Below are positions 17,493 to 25,252 of a stretch of DNA of 56,448 bases, in pieces (position 1 is the first letter of the stretch; each line of letters starts with the position of its first letter). The notes below the pieces were generated by a model. That model did not search any database. It was not told where the DNA came from and saw nothing but the letters and a program-made list of their open reading frames with translations. Origin of the DNA: Ignavibacteriales bacterium (GTDB taxonomy: Bacteria > Bacteroidota > Ignavibacteria > Ignavibacteriales > Melioribacteraceae); NCBI GenBank assembly GCA_003599395.1, contig QZJX01000046.1, forward strand, positions 1 through 56,448, read 5' to 3'. The position numbers were made by a program, and so were the translations under genes.

Positions 17493-17861
17493 TTATATAT
17501 TTTTGTTTCTTGAAAATTCTATAAACTCTATAGGAGCACCATTCTCAACTATCATTGCTACGCGTACTCCATCGGATGGGGAAGATATATCATCGATTAA
17601 TTCTTTTTCTTTTATTGCTTCTTCAAGATTATCTACTTCAAATGCAATGTGCGGTATTTGTTTTATAATATCTGCAACGGGACTATCGCTTTCGAAACGC
17701 ATCCATTCAATTCCATATTCACTTGTTTCAAAACCGGAGACATAAAATTTAAGATGTTCGATATATTTTTCGTTTGGTCTTTTTTCTGTGGTGGGAATTC
17801 CAATGTGATGAAATTTCATTCCCTTTAATGTTGCCGGAGGTGGTTCGTGGTCTTTTCTCAT
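17493..17861 (-). CDS. VOC (glyoxalase/bleomycin-resistance fold) family protein
   Basis: A 122-residue protein. F-H-H-I-G-I-P-T near residues 17-24 and H-I-A-F-E-V-D-N-L-E-E-A-I near 71-83 are the paired beta-alpha-beta marks of the VOC fold, and I-E-F-I-E-F near 112-117 gives the last metal-ligand Glu. The two halves place His and Glu as in metal-dependent members. The reaction is unknown. It follows the GNAT gene by 4 bases. An internal ATG at residue 15 is a possible alternative start. Confidence 0.75.
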   Translation of the reverse strand: MRKDHEPPPATLKGMKFHHIGIPTTEKRPNEKYIEHLKFYVSGFETSEYGIEWMRFESDSPVADIIKQIPHIAFEVDNLEEAIKEKELIDDISSPSDGVRVAMIVENGAPIEFIEFSRNKNI

Positions 17862-17865
17862 TAGC

Positions 17866-18729
17866 TCAACCTAATTCGAAAGTGGTAATCCCAAAAATTT
17901 TACTAACCGGAACATTCGGAGGAGTACCGTAATACATTCTTGCGCATTCAAAAACATATTTCATTTTATACTTATCTACGAGAGTTTTTGCTGATTCATT
18001 TATTATCGGAATATCTAAATAGAATAAATCATCTTTTACCGATGATGAACATGCTTTGAAAAGTTCTTCTGCAATTTCCGGAGTATCAGCAAAAAGCGGA
18101 CAAATTTTATAACCTTTGTTTGCTTTGCGTAATATGGCAAAGCCTTTTAGTTTATCGGCTTCCAAATATTTGAATGTTTTTACTTCGGGCATTTGCAGCC
18201 ATTTTAACATGAACTGCGGTCTATCAAAACCGAAACACATTTTATCATACTTCAAAATTTCAGCGTAATCTTTTTCTTCAACCGGTGAAATGTTTTTATT
18301 AATTAAATATTCTTTTCCGATACCTTCATAACGTAAATCACGGAATGCAATTTGAAATCCGCCGCGATTATAAAATGGCTGCATATCCACAACGCCGTCC
18401 ATGCCAATTGAAGCACCTTCGTTTAATCTTTTTAATAAAGCATCTCTTCTTAAATACCAAAGTTTTTTCCCGATTCCATTTGAACGATATTCAGGTTTAA
18501 CAATGAAGAAACCCATAAAACCGAAATCACCATTGTATGATATGATTGACCCTCCGGCAATGAGTTCATCGTTTTCGAAGAATCCACAAAATCCTTCGGG
18601 ATCGGTATTCCAATAAACTTCCGCGTCATATGGTCCGGGATTCCATCCTTCTTCATCAGCCCACTTGATTAAGGTATCAACATGTTCGCGAGAAAGCTTT
18701 ATGAAGTTTAGTTCGTTCGGTTCTTTCAT
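17866..18729 (-). CDS. GNAT family N-acetyltransferase with YitH-like C-terminal domain
   Basis: A 287-residue protein. The N-terminal half is a GNAT fold, with F-I-V-K-P-E-Y-R-S-N-G-I-G-K-K-L-W near residues 75-91 as the acetyl-CoA pyrophosphate loop (R-x-x-G-I-G-x-x-L). The second half (about 140-285), with C-F-G-F-D-R-P-Q-F near 161-169, matches the acetyltransferase-like domain that follows GNAT in Bacillus YitH-type proteins. It moves an acetyl group to an unknown amine. Its ATG overlaps the stop of the upstream VOC gene by 4 bases, so the two are coupled. Confidence 0.8.
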   Translation of the reverse strand: MKEPNELNFIKLSREHVDTLIKWADEEGWNPGPYDAEVYWNTDPEGFCGFFENDELIAGGSIISYNGDFGFMGFFIVKPEYRSNGIGKKLWYLRRDALLKRLNEGASIGMDGVVDMQPFYNRGGFQIAFRDLRYEGIGKEYLINKNISPVEEKDYAEILKYDKMCFGFDRPQFMLKWLQMPEVKTFKYLEADKLKGFAILRKANKGYKICPLFADTPEIAEELFKACSSSVKDDLFYLDIPIINESAKTLVDKYKMKYVFECARMYYGTPPNVPVSKIFGITTFELG

Positions 18730-19124
18730 TTTATTTCATCTCGAGTTTCTGCAAAAGCAATTATATATCCGTCTATATCTTCATAGTAAATTACACGATG
18801 TCTCCAATCTCTCAATTTTAATCCATCAAGTAAATTTACATTCATTTTATTCGCGCGATTAATATATTTATCAATGTCTTCGACAATTAAATATAGTTCG
18901 GCTCTCGGTTGGTTGTCAATTTTTTTCTGATGCTCAATTTTATCTTTCAGTAGTTTTTTAATCCCGTTTGCCGGCATTAAACCCAACACAGAATTATCTG
19001 TTAAAATAAACTCTGTCATACCGGGAACATGCAAGGTCGGTTTTTGATTTAGTAGCGTTGAATAAAAATTAGTGCTTGCTTCTTGATCATTTACATAAAT
19101 AATAGTGTGTGATTTTTTTATCAT
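18726..19124 (-). CDS. VOC family protein (second copy)
   Basis: A 132-residue VOC-fold protein. H-T-I-I-Y-V-N-D-Q-E-A-S-T-N-F-Y near residues 6-21 and E-L-Y-L-I-V-E-D-I-D-K-Y near 76-87 are the two repeated halves, and D-I-D-G-Y-I-I-A-F-A-E near 116-126 the closing strand. It differs clearly from the other VOC gene in this operon, so the two are not a recent duplication. Its start is 6 bases after the nucleoside kinase stop. The substrate is unknown. Confidence 0.75.
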   Translation of the reverse strand: MIKKSHTIIYVNDQEASTNFYSTLLNQKPTLHVPGMTEFILTDNSVLGLMPANGIKKLLKDKIEHQKKIDNQPRAELYLIVEDIDKYINRANKMNVNLLDGLKLRDWRHRVIYYEDIDGYIIAFAETRDEIK

Positions 19125-19130
19125 ATTATC

Positions 19131-20474
19131 TCAATGTAAATCCAACACGCTTCCGCCAATGAATTCACGAAGAACAGAATCACCAGGAACGGGGGAGTTA
19201 TCTTCTATTGGCTCAACTTCGCTCAATACACGAGTTAATCTTTCTGCTCGCGTATAAGCATCCAGGCGGAGCGGATCATCTTTATATTTTTCCGTCCATG
19301 ATTTGAAATCATTTAAAAGTAATGGTCTATATAATGGAACTTCGTATGGCATTGATGTATTAATCATATAATCTGCTGAATTACAATACGGTAAAATATT
19401 TCTTTTTTCCGAGGAGCGAACATAATGCCAATGCAGTAAAGTCTGTTCAGGTTTATATGCGCGGTGAACCGAATCACGCAGCATTCTTCTAATTAAACGA
19501 AGATCAGTCCAGCGAATAAAATCACCGGCGCTGGTTTTCATTTGAAGCAATGGTTCAAGGTATAATTTAAATTTTTGTGAAGAGGGAATAAGTTTACTGA
19601 ACTCCGGGTATAAACCATGTAAACTATCGATTAACAGAACTTGATTATCACCAAGTTTCATAGGAGTTCTATCAAGATATCTTTTTCCTTCTTTGAAATC
19701 ATAGTAAGGAATTTTTACTTCTTCGCCATCGGCTAATCTTTTTAAGTGTTCGTTGATCAGATCCAAATCTAAAGCTTGTGGGGTTTCAAAATCATAATCA
19801 CCGAATTCGTCTTTAGGATGAAGTTCCAAATCAAAAAAGTAATGATCGACAATTAGTGGTACGAAATTCATGTTCATCTTTTTTAATCGTTGCTCTAATT
19901 TAAATGTCGTCGTAGTTTTTCCCGAAGAAGATGGACCGCTTACCATAACCATTCGCAGCTCGTTACTTCTTTCTTTTATCATTTCAGCAGCGGTATTAAG
20001 TTGGTCTTCATAATAACTTTCTGCTTCGTGAACAATTTGTGCGAATTCACCTTTTTGAATTCTGTTATTAATTCCTTCGATTGTATTCACGCCATGATCA
20101 ACAGACCAATTAAGCGAACGCCACATTTTTGCCCAAGGAATATATTCCGACGGTTTGGAAAAATGTCGCGAATCTTCTTTTCGTCTTCTTGCTGCTTCTT
20201 CACGATAAAGAATATATTCTTTTGCGACTTTAGCGTGACCGTTTTCTACTAAGACTTTTTCAACAATATCCTGAATCTCTTCAATGTGGGGTTGGTCTTT
20301 CTCGGTATATTTTTGATCAATAACGTCAATGACTTGTTTGGCTAGACTTTCTGCTTTTTCTTTATCACGTCCGCCAACCGCAACCGCAGCTCTGTAAATT
20401 GCATTTGCAATTCTATCTTCTCTAAAAGGAACAACGGCCCCTGTTCGTTTAATTACAAATTTTACTTTTGCCAT
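19131..20474 (-). CDS. ATP-cone nucleoside kinase (uridine kinase/phosphoribulokinase superfamily)
   Basis: A 447-residue protein. Residues about 3-93 form an ATP-cone domain (R-T-G-A-V-V-P-F-R-E-D-R-I then the helical R-R-K-E-D-S tail), the nucleotide-sensing domain best known from ribonucleotide reductases. After a linker, V-S-G-P-S-S-S-G-K-T-T-T near residues 177-188 is a Walker A loop and L-I-V-D-H-Y-F-F-D near 205 the substrate-side acidic motif of uridine kinase-like enzymes. It probably phosphorylates a nucleoside, with the cone giving feedback by ATP or dATP. It is the first gene of a tight minus-strand run of seven or more small enzymes, so it sets their expression. Confidence 0.85.
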   Translation of the reverse strand: MAKVKFVIKRTGAVVPFREDRIANAIYRAAVAVGGRDKEKAESLAKQVIDVIDQKYTEKDQPHIEEIQDIVEKVLVENGHAKVAKEYILYREEAARRRKEDSRHFSKPSEYIPWAKMWRSLNWSVDHGVNTIEGINNRIQKGEFAQIVHEAESYYEDQLNTAAEMIKERSNELRMVMVSGPSSSGKTTTTFKLEQRLKKMNMNFVPLIVDHYFFDLELHPKDEFGDYDFETPQALDLDLINEHLKRLADGEEVKIPYYDFKEGKRYLDRTPMKLGDNQVLLIDSLHGLYPEFSKLIPSSQKFKLYLEPLLQMKTSAGDFIRWTDLRLIRRMLRDSVHRAYKPEQTLLHWHYVRSSEKRNILPYCNSADYMINTSMPYEVPLYRPLLLNDFKSWTEKYKDDPLRLDAYTRAERLTRVLSEVEPIEDNSPVPGDSVLREFIGGSVLDLH

Positions 20475-20635
20475 TTTCTCTCCGAGTTATTGCTTATCAA
20501 TATTGTAATTTAATTTTTGTGCAGGTTTATTACAAACTATCTATTTGATGAAACGCAGATTGTTGTGGATGGTTATGATTTTTTATGAATAAAGTCAACG
20601 GAGATTATAAAAGAAAATATTGATCAGCATTCCAT

Positions 20636-22366
20636 TTACTCTAACAAATTAAACTTCTTCATCTTCCGCCAAAGTGTTGTCGGATGAATATTTAATTCCT
20701 CTGCGGTTTTGCTTCTATTACCGTTATGTTTTTTGAGTGTGTTGATTATAATGTTTCGTTCGGCATCTTTAAGATGATTTAAATTGCCTGAAGTGTTCTT
20801 TGTTATAGAGTTAAAATTTTCTTCCCGTAATCTTTTCGGTAAATGCTCAATTTGAATTACATCGCTGCCGCAAAGAACAAAGCAATGCTCGATTACATTT
20901 TCGAGTTCGCGTATGTTGCCGGGCCAATTGTAATCCATTAAAATATCGAAAGCGGAAGATGAGAAATGCTTGATGTCTCTTTTAAATTTCTCGTTGAACT
21001 TTTCAATGAAATGGTTAACTAATATCGGCAAGTCATCTTTTCTTTCACGCAAAGGAGGGAGATGTATATTCATCACATTTATTCGGTAATATAAATCTTC
21101 TCTAAACCTTCCTGCTTCAATTTCGATTTCGAGATCTTTATTTGTCGCGGCAATTATTCTTGTATTAATCTTAATCGGTTTGTTTGATCCGACACGTTCA
21201 ATTTCTTTTGTCTCCAAGACACGTAATAATTTTGTTTGAACCGTAATCGAAAGATCGCCGATCTCGTCAAGAAAGAGTGTTCCGTTTTGAGCTAGCTCGA
21301 ATCTTCCTATCTTTGATTTTATTGCACCGGTAAATGCCCCTTTTTCGTGTCCAAATAACTCACTTTCAATTAAGCTTTCCGCAAAAGCGCTGCAGTTGAC
21401 TGCTATAAAAGGTCCGGTTCTTCGATGACTGTTTAAGTGAATAGCACGTGCCGCAAGCTCTTTTCCGGTACCGCTTTCACCGGTTACTAATACAGAGCTA
21501 TCGGTTTGTGCAACACTTTCGAGTACGTTTATGATTTGCTTAATTTCTTTGTTCTTGCCGACTATGTTCTCGTACTTAAATCTTTCGTCTAAGTGTTCGA
21601 AGAGATTTTTGATTTCGCTTATATCTAAAAATGTCTCAACCGCGCCGATTTTTTCATTCTTGTTGTTTGTTAGAGTTGATGAATTAACTCGAATAGGTAT
21701 TAACTTTCCGTTTTTATCTACAATTTTAACTTCATTTCCAATAGTTGGTTTATCTTTATTTATAGTTTGTTCCATATGGCATCCTTTTCTACAAACCGAT
21801 GAATTAAAAATCTCCCAACATTTTTTTCCTATAGCTTCGTTCTTTTTATAGCCGGTTATTTTTTCTGCTGATAAATTAAATGACGTCACATTCCATTCGT
21901 TATCGATTGTAAAAGTGCCTTCAATATTGCTATTGAAAATTGCATCGAGTTTATTTTTTTGATCGATTAACTCTGTGGTTTTCTCTTCAAGATCTTCTGC
22001 CAAGTTGAGCATTTCTTTTGTATCGCGGAAAACAAGAACTACACTGATTACTTTTTCATTTCTGACAATCGGAGTGATAGAAGCAAGTACGTTTTTCTCG
22101 CTTTCTTTTTTTGTCTTAATATTGAAAGCAAGATTTGTGAATGCTCTATTTTCTCTAATCGATTCTTTTAAAAAGTTCATTCCATCGAAATTCTCTTCGA
22201 AAAGAATACTGCAGTCTTCACCAACAACATCATTTTCGTTGAAACCAGTAATTCTAGAAGCGGCTTCATTAAACACAACTATGTTATGTTCTTTTCCTAT
22301 AACTGCAATTCCGTCGGGGATAATTAGTACTTCTTTTCCCCGATCGATTACTGTTTTAACATCCAC
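20636..22366 (-). CDS. Sigma-54-dependent response activator with two PAS domains
   Basis: A 576-residue enhancer-binding protein. There are two PAS domains (about 12-115 and 145-255); the second holds a [14 protein letters not shown] cysteine cluster near 184-197, which may bind metal or sense redox state. A short coiled coil lies between them at about 118-145. The AAA+ domain (about 270-500) has Walker A G-E-S-G-T-G-K-E near 299 and the sigma-54 contact loop G-A-F-T-G-A near 344. A Fis-type helix-turn-helix ends the protein ([10 protein letters not shown] near 558-567). There is no receiver domain, so the signal is probably sensed directly. The start is GTG with AGG upstream. It faces a sigma-54 promoter 140 bases away and very likely drives it. 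Confidence 0.9.
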   Translation of the reverse strand: MDVKTVIDRGKEVLIIPDGIAVIGKEHNIVVFNEAASRITGFNENDVVGEDCSILFEENFDGMNFLKESIRENRAFTNLAFNIKTKKESEKNVLASITPIVRNEKVISVVLVFRDTKEMLNLAEDLEEKTTELIDQKNKLDAIFNSNIEGTFTIDNEWNVTSFNLSAEKITGYKKNEAIGKKCWEIFNSSVCRKGCHMEQTINKDKPTIGNEVKIVDKNGKLIPIRVNSSTLTNNKNEKIGAVETFLDISEIKNLFEHLDERFKYENIVGKNKEIKQIINVLESVAQTDSSVLVTGESGTGKELAARAIHLNSHRRTGPFIAVNCSAFAESLIESELFGHEKGAFTGAIKSKIGRFELAQNGTLFLDEIGDLSITVQTKLLRVLETKEIERVGSNKPIKINTRIIAATNKDLEIEIEAGRFREDLYYRINVMNIHLPPLRERKDDLPILVNHFIEKFNEKFKRDIKHFSSSAFDILMDYNWPGNIRELENVIEHCFVLCGSDVIQIEHLPKRLREENFNSITKNTSGNLNHLKDAERNIIINTLKKHNGNRSKTAEELNIHPTTLWRKMKKFNLLE

Positions 22367-22395
22367 CTCATCACCTAAATAAGATTTTCATATCC

Positions 22396-22457
22396 GCAAT
22401 ATTGCAAAAATATTGCACAAACGGAAGATGCTGCAATCCAGCATTGCATTACTGCAA
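22396..22457. promoter_or_regulatory. Cluster of three dyads, likely activator binding sites
   Basis: Three overlapping or adjacent inverted repeats lie upstream of a sigma-54 promoter: GCAATATT-N5-AATATTGC at 22396-22416, TGCAAT-N5-ATTGCA at 22432-22448 and TTGCA-N4-TGCAA at 22444-22457. All are perfect and share a TGCAA half-site. They stand 51-112 bases upstream of the promoter, the usual distance for enhancer sites of sigma-54 activators. The divergent activator gene next door is the obvious candidate to bind them; that is inference. Confidence 0.65.
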
Positions 22458-22507
22458 GACGACTTTCCTAAAAGCTATTAATGAAGCTCAAAAACCGACA
22501 AAGTTTA

Positions 22508-22523
22508 GGGCACGTCTCTTGCA
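22508..22523 (+). promoter_or_regulatory. Sigma-54 (-24/-12) promoter
   Basis: GGGCACG at 22508-22514, four bases, then TTGCA at 22519-22523 matches the TGGCACG-N4-TTGCA consensus at all but the first position, including the invariant GG and GC at correct spacing. Transcription would begin near 22534, 22 bases before the chosen start of the membrane-protein gene at 22556. The site rules out an ATG at 22481 as the start. Confidence 0.85.
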
Positions 22524-22555
22524 ATGTTATCCTTATTCTCACTTGGAGAATTTAT

Positions 22556-22966
22556 ATGAATAAGATTACAATTCACCTTAAAAATGGCAGGTACTTATCT
22601 TTTTTCCTTTGGCTGGTTGCTATTCACTCATGCTTAGTTGGTATTGGATTAATTGTTTATCCCAGCTCACTGATGGAATTTTTTGGATACGGGGTCTGCT
22701 CTGAAAGATTCTTCCCGTCGCAAGGTGGAGTATTTCATATTGCAATGGCAGTCGGATATGCAATGTCTGCCTACAATTTGAAGCGTTATGAATGCCTCAT
22801 AATTTTCTCGGTAGTTGTAAAATTTATGGCAACAGTTTTCTTATTCACCTATTTCATATTCGTCAGTTCTATTTGGTTAATTCTGCTCTCGGGCATTTCT
22901 GATTTCTTAATGGGATTAATAATTTTAATCCTCTATCGCTTCGCAAAAGGAGCGGGTAAGTTATGA
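22556..22966 (+). CDS. Four-helix membrane protein under sigma-54 control
   Basis: A 136-residue inner-membrane protein with four predicted helices (about 14-36, 52-74, 80-102, 105-128) and conserved-looking loops (Y-P-S-S-L-M-E-F-F-G-Y, F-F-P-S-Q-G-G-V-F-H). The family is not recognised; the pattern resembles small DUF-type four-helix membrane proteins. ATG 22556 has GGAG at 22545-22548 and lies just downstream of the sigma-54 promoter, so it is preferred to an upstream in-frame ATG at 22481. It overlaps the next gene by 4 bases (ATGA), so it is translationally coupled to the epimerase-sensor fusion. Confidence 0.78.
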   Translation: MNKITIHLKNGRYLSFFLWLVAIHSCLVGIGLIVYPSSLMEFFGYGVCSERFFPSQGGVFHIAMAVGYAMSAYNLKRYECLIIFSVVVKFMATVFLFTYFIFVSSIWLILLSGISDFLMGLIILILYRFAKGAGKL

Positions 22967-24612
22967 GTTTGTATAACAATCATAGAACTGTTTTAATAAT
23001 CGGTGCTACGGGATTTGTCGGTAAAAATTTTCTCGAGAGCATTAAAGAGGAATATAAAGTATTTGCACTTGCAAGACGCTCACGCACAGAATCACATATT
23101 CCGTATCACAAAAACGTGCAATGGCTTCAGTGCGATATTGCAAATAAAAATAGATTAAATGAGGTCAAAAATTTTCTAATCGAAAACGGCGGGGTTGATT
23201 TTGTCTTTCACTTAGCTGCTTATTATGATTTTACTTATAAAGATAATCCCGAATACGAAAGAACAAATATTGAGGGAACGAAAAACGTACTAGAGTTAGC
23301 AAAGGGATTAAACGTAAAAAGGTTTGTTTTTATCAGCTCGCTCGCTGCTTGTGAATTCCCTAAAGATGGTGAAGTTGTAACGGAGTATACCCCGCCTAAT
23401 GCAGGCTTCCACTATGCGCGAAGTAAAAGAATCGGTGAAGAGTTAACTCAAGAATATTCAAATTACTTTCCTTGCACAATTATTAGATTGGCGGCTATCT
23501 TTAGTGATTGGTGCGAATATGCGCCGTTATATAAATTTTTGACAACATGGCTTTCGAAAAAAATAGAGTCAAGAATACTCGCCGGCAAGGGTGAATCCGC
23601 AGTCTCATATTTGCATGTAAATGATCTTATCAATCTGTTCAGAATAATAATTAAAGAAGCGGATAATCTTTCGCAATTTGAAATTTATAATGCAAGCCCC
23701 AACGGATCAATTTCGCACAAAGAGTTATATACAATTGCAACAACTTATTATTTCGGAAAAGCAGCAAAACCGATACACTTACCAAAAATTCTAATTTACC
23801 CCGCCTTAATTATAAGAAAGATTCCTTTTTTGCTTCACTTATCAAGCGAAGAACATTTTGAAAGATTTTGGATGATAAAATATGTCGATAAAAAATTAAA
23901 AGTAGATTCGACACACACACAAATTGCATTAAGATGGCAGCCGACTCCTCGAAATTTAATCACACGCCGACTTCTTTTTTTATTGGAAAAAATGAAAAGT
24001 CATCCCGACGAATGGCGTCTTAAAAATGAAGCGGCAATGAAAAAAATTGCTCGCAGAACAAACTTTATCATTTACGATCACTTAACCAATTTGAAAGAAA
24101 CAATAGTTGCCAAAATAGAAGAACAAATTCTTTCGCCTAACGCCGATGAAGTTTTCAAACGTTACCACAAAATGGATCTAAATGATTTTCAATGTTACAT
24201 AAGTACAGTTTATCATCTGCTTATGGCAACAGTAAGAAGCGGCGACAGAAGTTTGATGATTCAATATATAGATGACATTGCAACACGCAGATTTGCCGAG
24301 GGGTTTCTTCCGAAAGAACTTTGTCAAACTATTCAACTATACAGAGAAATAATCATTTCAGAATTAAGCAAGATAAAAGAGCTGGCAAAAATTAAACAAG
24401 AAGTATATGACTACATCGGTTTGACTCTTCAAATGGCAATTGACGAAATTGAAGATCATTACGATAACTTAATAAAGAAAGTTCCGGCTGATAAAATTGC
24501 ACAGTCGGATTTACTACCGGACTGCAAAGAATTACAAAGAATGATAAGACAACTTAGCGCATTCTATCAAATGTCTCCTGAAGAAGGAATTAATTATGAA
24601 GAAATGCGATAA
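22963..24612 (+). CDS. NAD-dependent epimerase/dehydratase fused to an RsbRD-like sensor domain
   Basis: A 549-residue protein in two parts. Residues about 8-330 are an extended short-chain dehydrogenase: G-A-T-G-F-V-G near 14-20 binds NAD(P), F-I-S-S-L-A-A near 124-130 supplies the catalytic Ser region, and Y-A-R-S-K near 149-153 is the Y-x-x-x-K active site. Residues about 360-530 are all-helical, with A-T-V-R-S-G-D-R-S-L near 423-432 and F-A-E-G-F-L-P-K-E-L near 444-453. This resembles the RsbRD N-terminal (non-heme globin-like) sensor domain of stressosome proteins. I know of no standard enzyme with this fusion. It is co-transcribed with the four-helix membrane protein from the sigma-54 promoter. 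The sugar or lipid substrate is unknown. The RsbRD call is from pattern memory and is less sure than the SDR call. Confidence 0.75.
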   Translation: MSLYNNHRTVLIIGATGFVGKNFLESIKEEYKVFALARRSRTESHIPYHKNVQWLQCDIANKNRLNEVKNFLIENGGVDFVFHLAAYYDFTYKDNPEYERTNIEGTKNVLELAKGLNVKRFVFISSLAACEFPKDGEVVTEYTPPNAGFHYARSKRIGEELTQEYSNYFPCTIIRLAAIFSDWCEYAPLYKFLTTWLSKKIESRILAGKGESAVSYLHVNDLINLFRIIIKEADNLSQFEIYNASPNGSISHKELYTIATTYYFGKAAKPIHLPKILIYPALIIRKIPFLLHLSSEEHFERFWMIKYVDKKLKVDSTHTQIALRWQPTPRNLITRRLLFLLEKMKSHPDEWRLKNEAAMKKIARRTNFIIYDHLTNLKETIVAKIEEQILSPNADEVFKRYHKMDLNDFQCYISTVYHLLMATVRSGDRSLMIQYIDDIATRRFAEGFLPKELCQTIQLYREIIISELSKIKELAKIKQEVYDYIGLTLQMAIDEIEDHYDNLIKKVPADKIAQSDLLPDCKELQRMIRQLSAFYQMSPEEGINYEEMR

Positions 24613-24652
24613 AACCTATATCAGATGAGAGATCGAGGATTGTAAAACAAAA

Positions 24653-24768
24653 TGCGGAGATTGACCTAATGGCAACGGCACAAATATACTCAGGGGAAAT
24701 GAGAAAAAAGAGTCGATGAAATCCATCGGGCAATGTGCATGGTGGCTGCTGACTGCCATGCCTCCGCA
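24653..24768 (+). ncRNA. Possible structured RNA or riboswitch-like leader
   Basis: A 116-base stretch in the 199-base gap between the epimerase fusion and the NifX-like gene. TGCGGAG (24653-24659) closes with CTCCGCA (24762-24768). Inside are three hairpins: CTCA/TGAG at 24689-24703, CGATG/CATCG at 24714-24728 and GCATGG/CCATGC at 24737-24761. A competing pair exists between ATGGCA (24669-24674) and TGCCAT (24754-24759). A closed multibranch fold with an alternative pairing is typical of regulatory RNAs. It matches no riboswitch consensus I can recall with confidence, so the family is left open. Confidence 0.4.
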
Positions 24769-24811
24769 ATAATTAAATAAAATAATTACTCAAAATATAA
24801 ATAGGCTTTTA

Positions 24812-25183
24812 ATGAATCAAAGAATTGCAGTAGCGATTGAAGAACTTCCAGGTAATATTTATGTGGTTGCGGAAAATTTTAGCCGATGCTCAAAATTTGT
24901 TGTGTGTGAAATTAACTCTAAAAAGATAGTAGTTCAAAAAGAAACATACTTCAATCCTCTTAACGGTCATCAGAAAAGTCAATCGCAACTACCGGGGTAT
25001 ATTAATCAGTTTGATGTTGATTATATCATTGCGGGAGTAATGGATAAAAAAACATTGTCAAATTTTCATCAGTTCAGAATAAACGTAATAACAGCTCCGA
25101 AACTTCAATTTAAAGATGCATTAGAACAATTTTTATTTGGTAAATTAAACCGTTATGTAGAAAAAATTGAAGAGGACAATTAG
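24812..25183 (+). CDS. NifX/NifB-type FeMo-cofactor-binding domain protein
   Basis: A 123-residue protein with the nitrogenase-cofactor (NifX/MTH1175) fold. It opens R-I-A-V-A-I-E, has V-A-E-N-F-S-R-C-S-K-F-V-V-C-E-I near residues 18-33 (the FGR-x-x-x-F position) and Y-I-I-A-G-V-M-D near 70-77 (the V-I-x-G-x-x-G position). Stand-alone members bind iron-sulfur or metal clusters or act as metal chaperones; no nitrogenase gene is near. It follows the RNA-like element by 43 bases and may be regulated through it. It has no strong ribosome site. The exact function is unknown. Confidence 0.75.
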   Translation: MNQRIAVAIEELPGNIYVVAENFSRCSKFVVCEINSKKIVVQKETYFNPLNGHQKSQSQLPGYINQFDVDYIIAGVMDKKTLSNFHQFRINVITAPKLQFKDALEQFLFGKLNRYVEKIEEDN

Positions 25184-25252
25184 CATTTACTCAACGTTGG
25201 GTAAAAAAACTCCTAAATACTTATTTTGCCTATAATAGTTTGAGAAAAATAA

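Noticed and set aside
14575-20474. Integron cassette array suggested by the mix of small resistance-like enzymes
   Set aside because: Genes overlap or lie a few bases apart with no attC-like inverted repeats between them, and no integrase is present.
22481-22555. ATG at 22481 as the start of the four-helix membrane protein
   Set aside because: It lies upstream of the sigma-54 promoter (22508-22523) and of a good ribosome site that fits ATG 22556.
24653-24768. Assignment of the RNA candidate to the c-di-GMP, cobalamin, or molybdenum cofactor riboswitch class
   Set aside because: The conserved cores of these classes as I remember them are not present; only a general fold can be supported.
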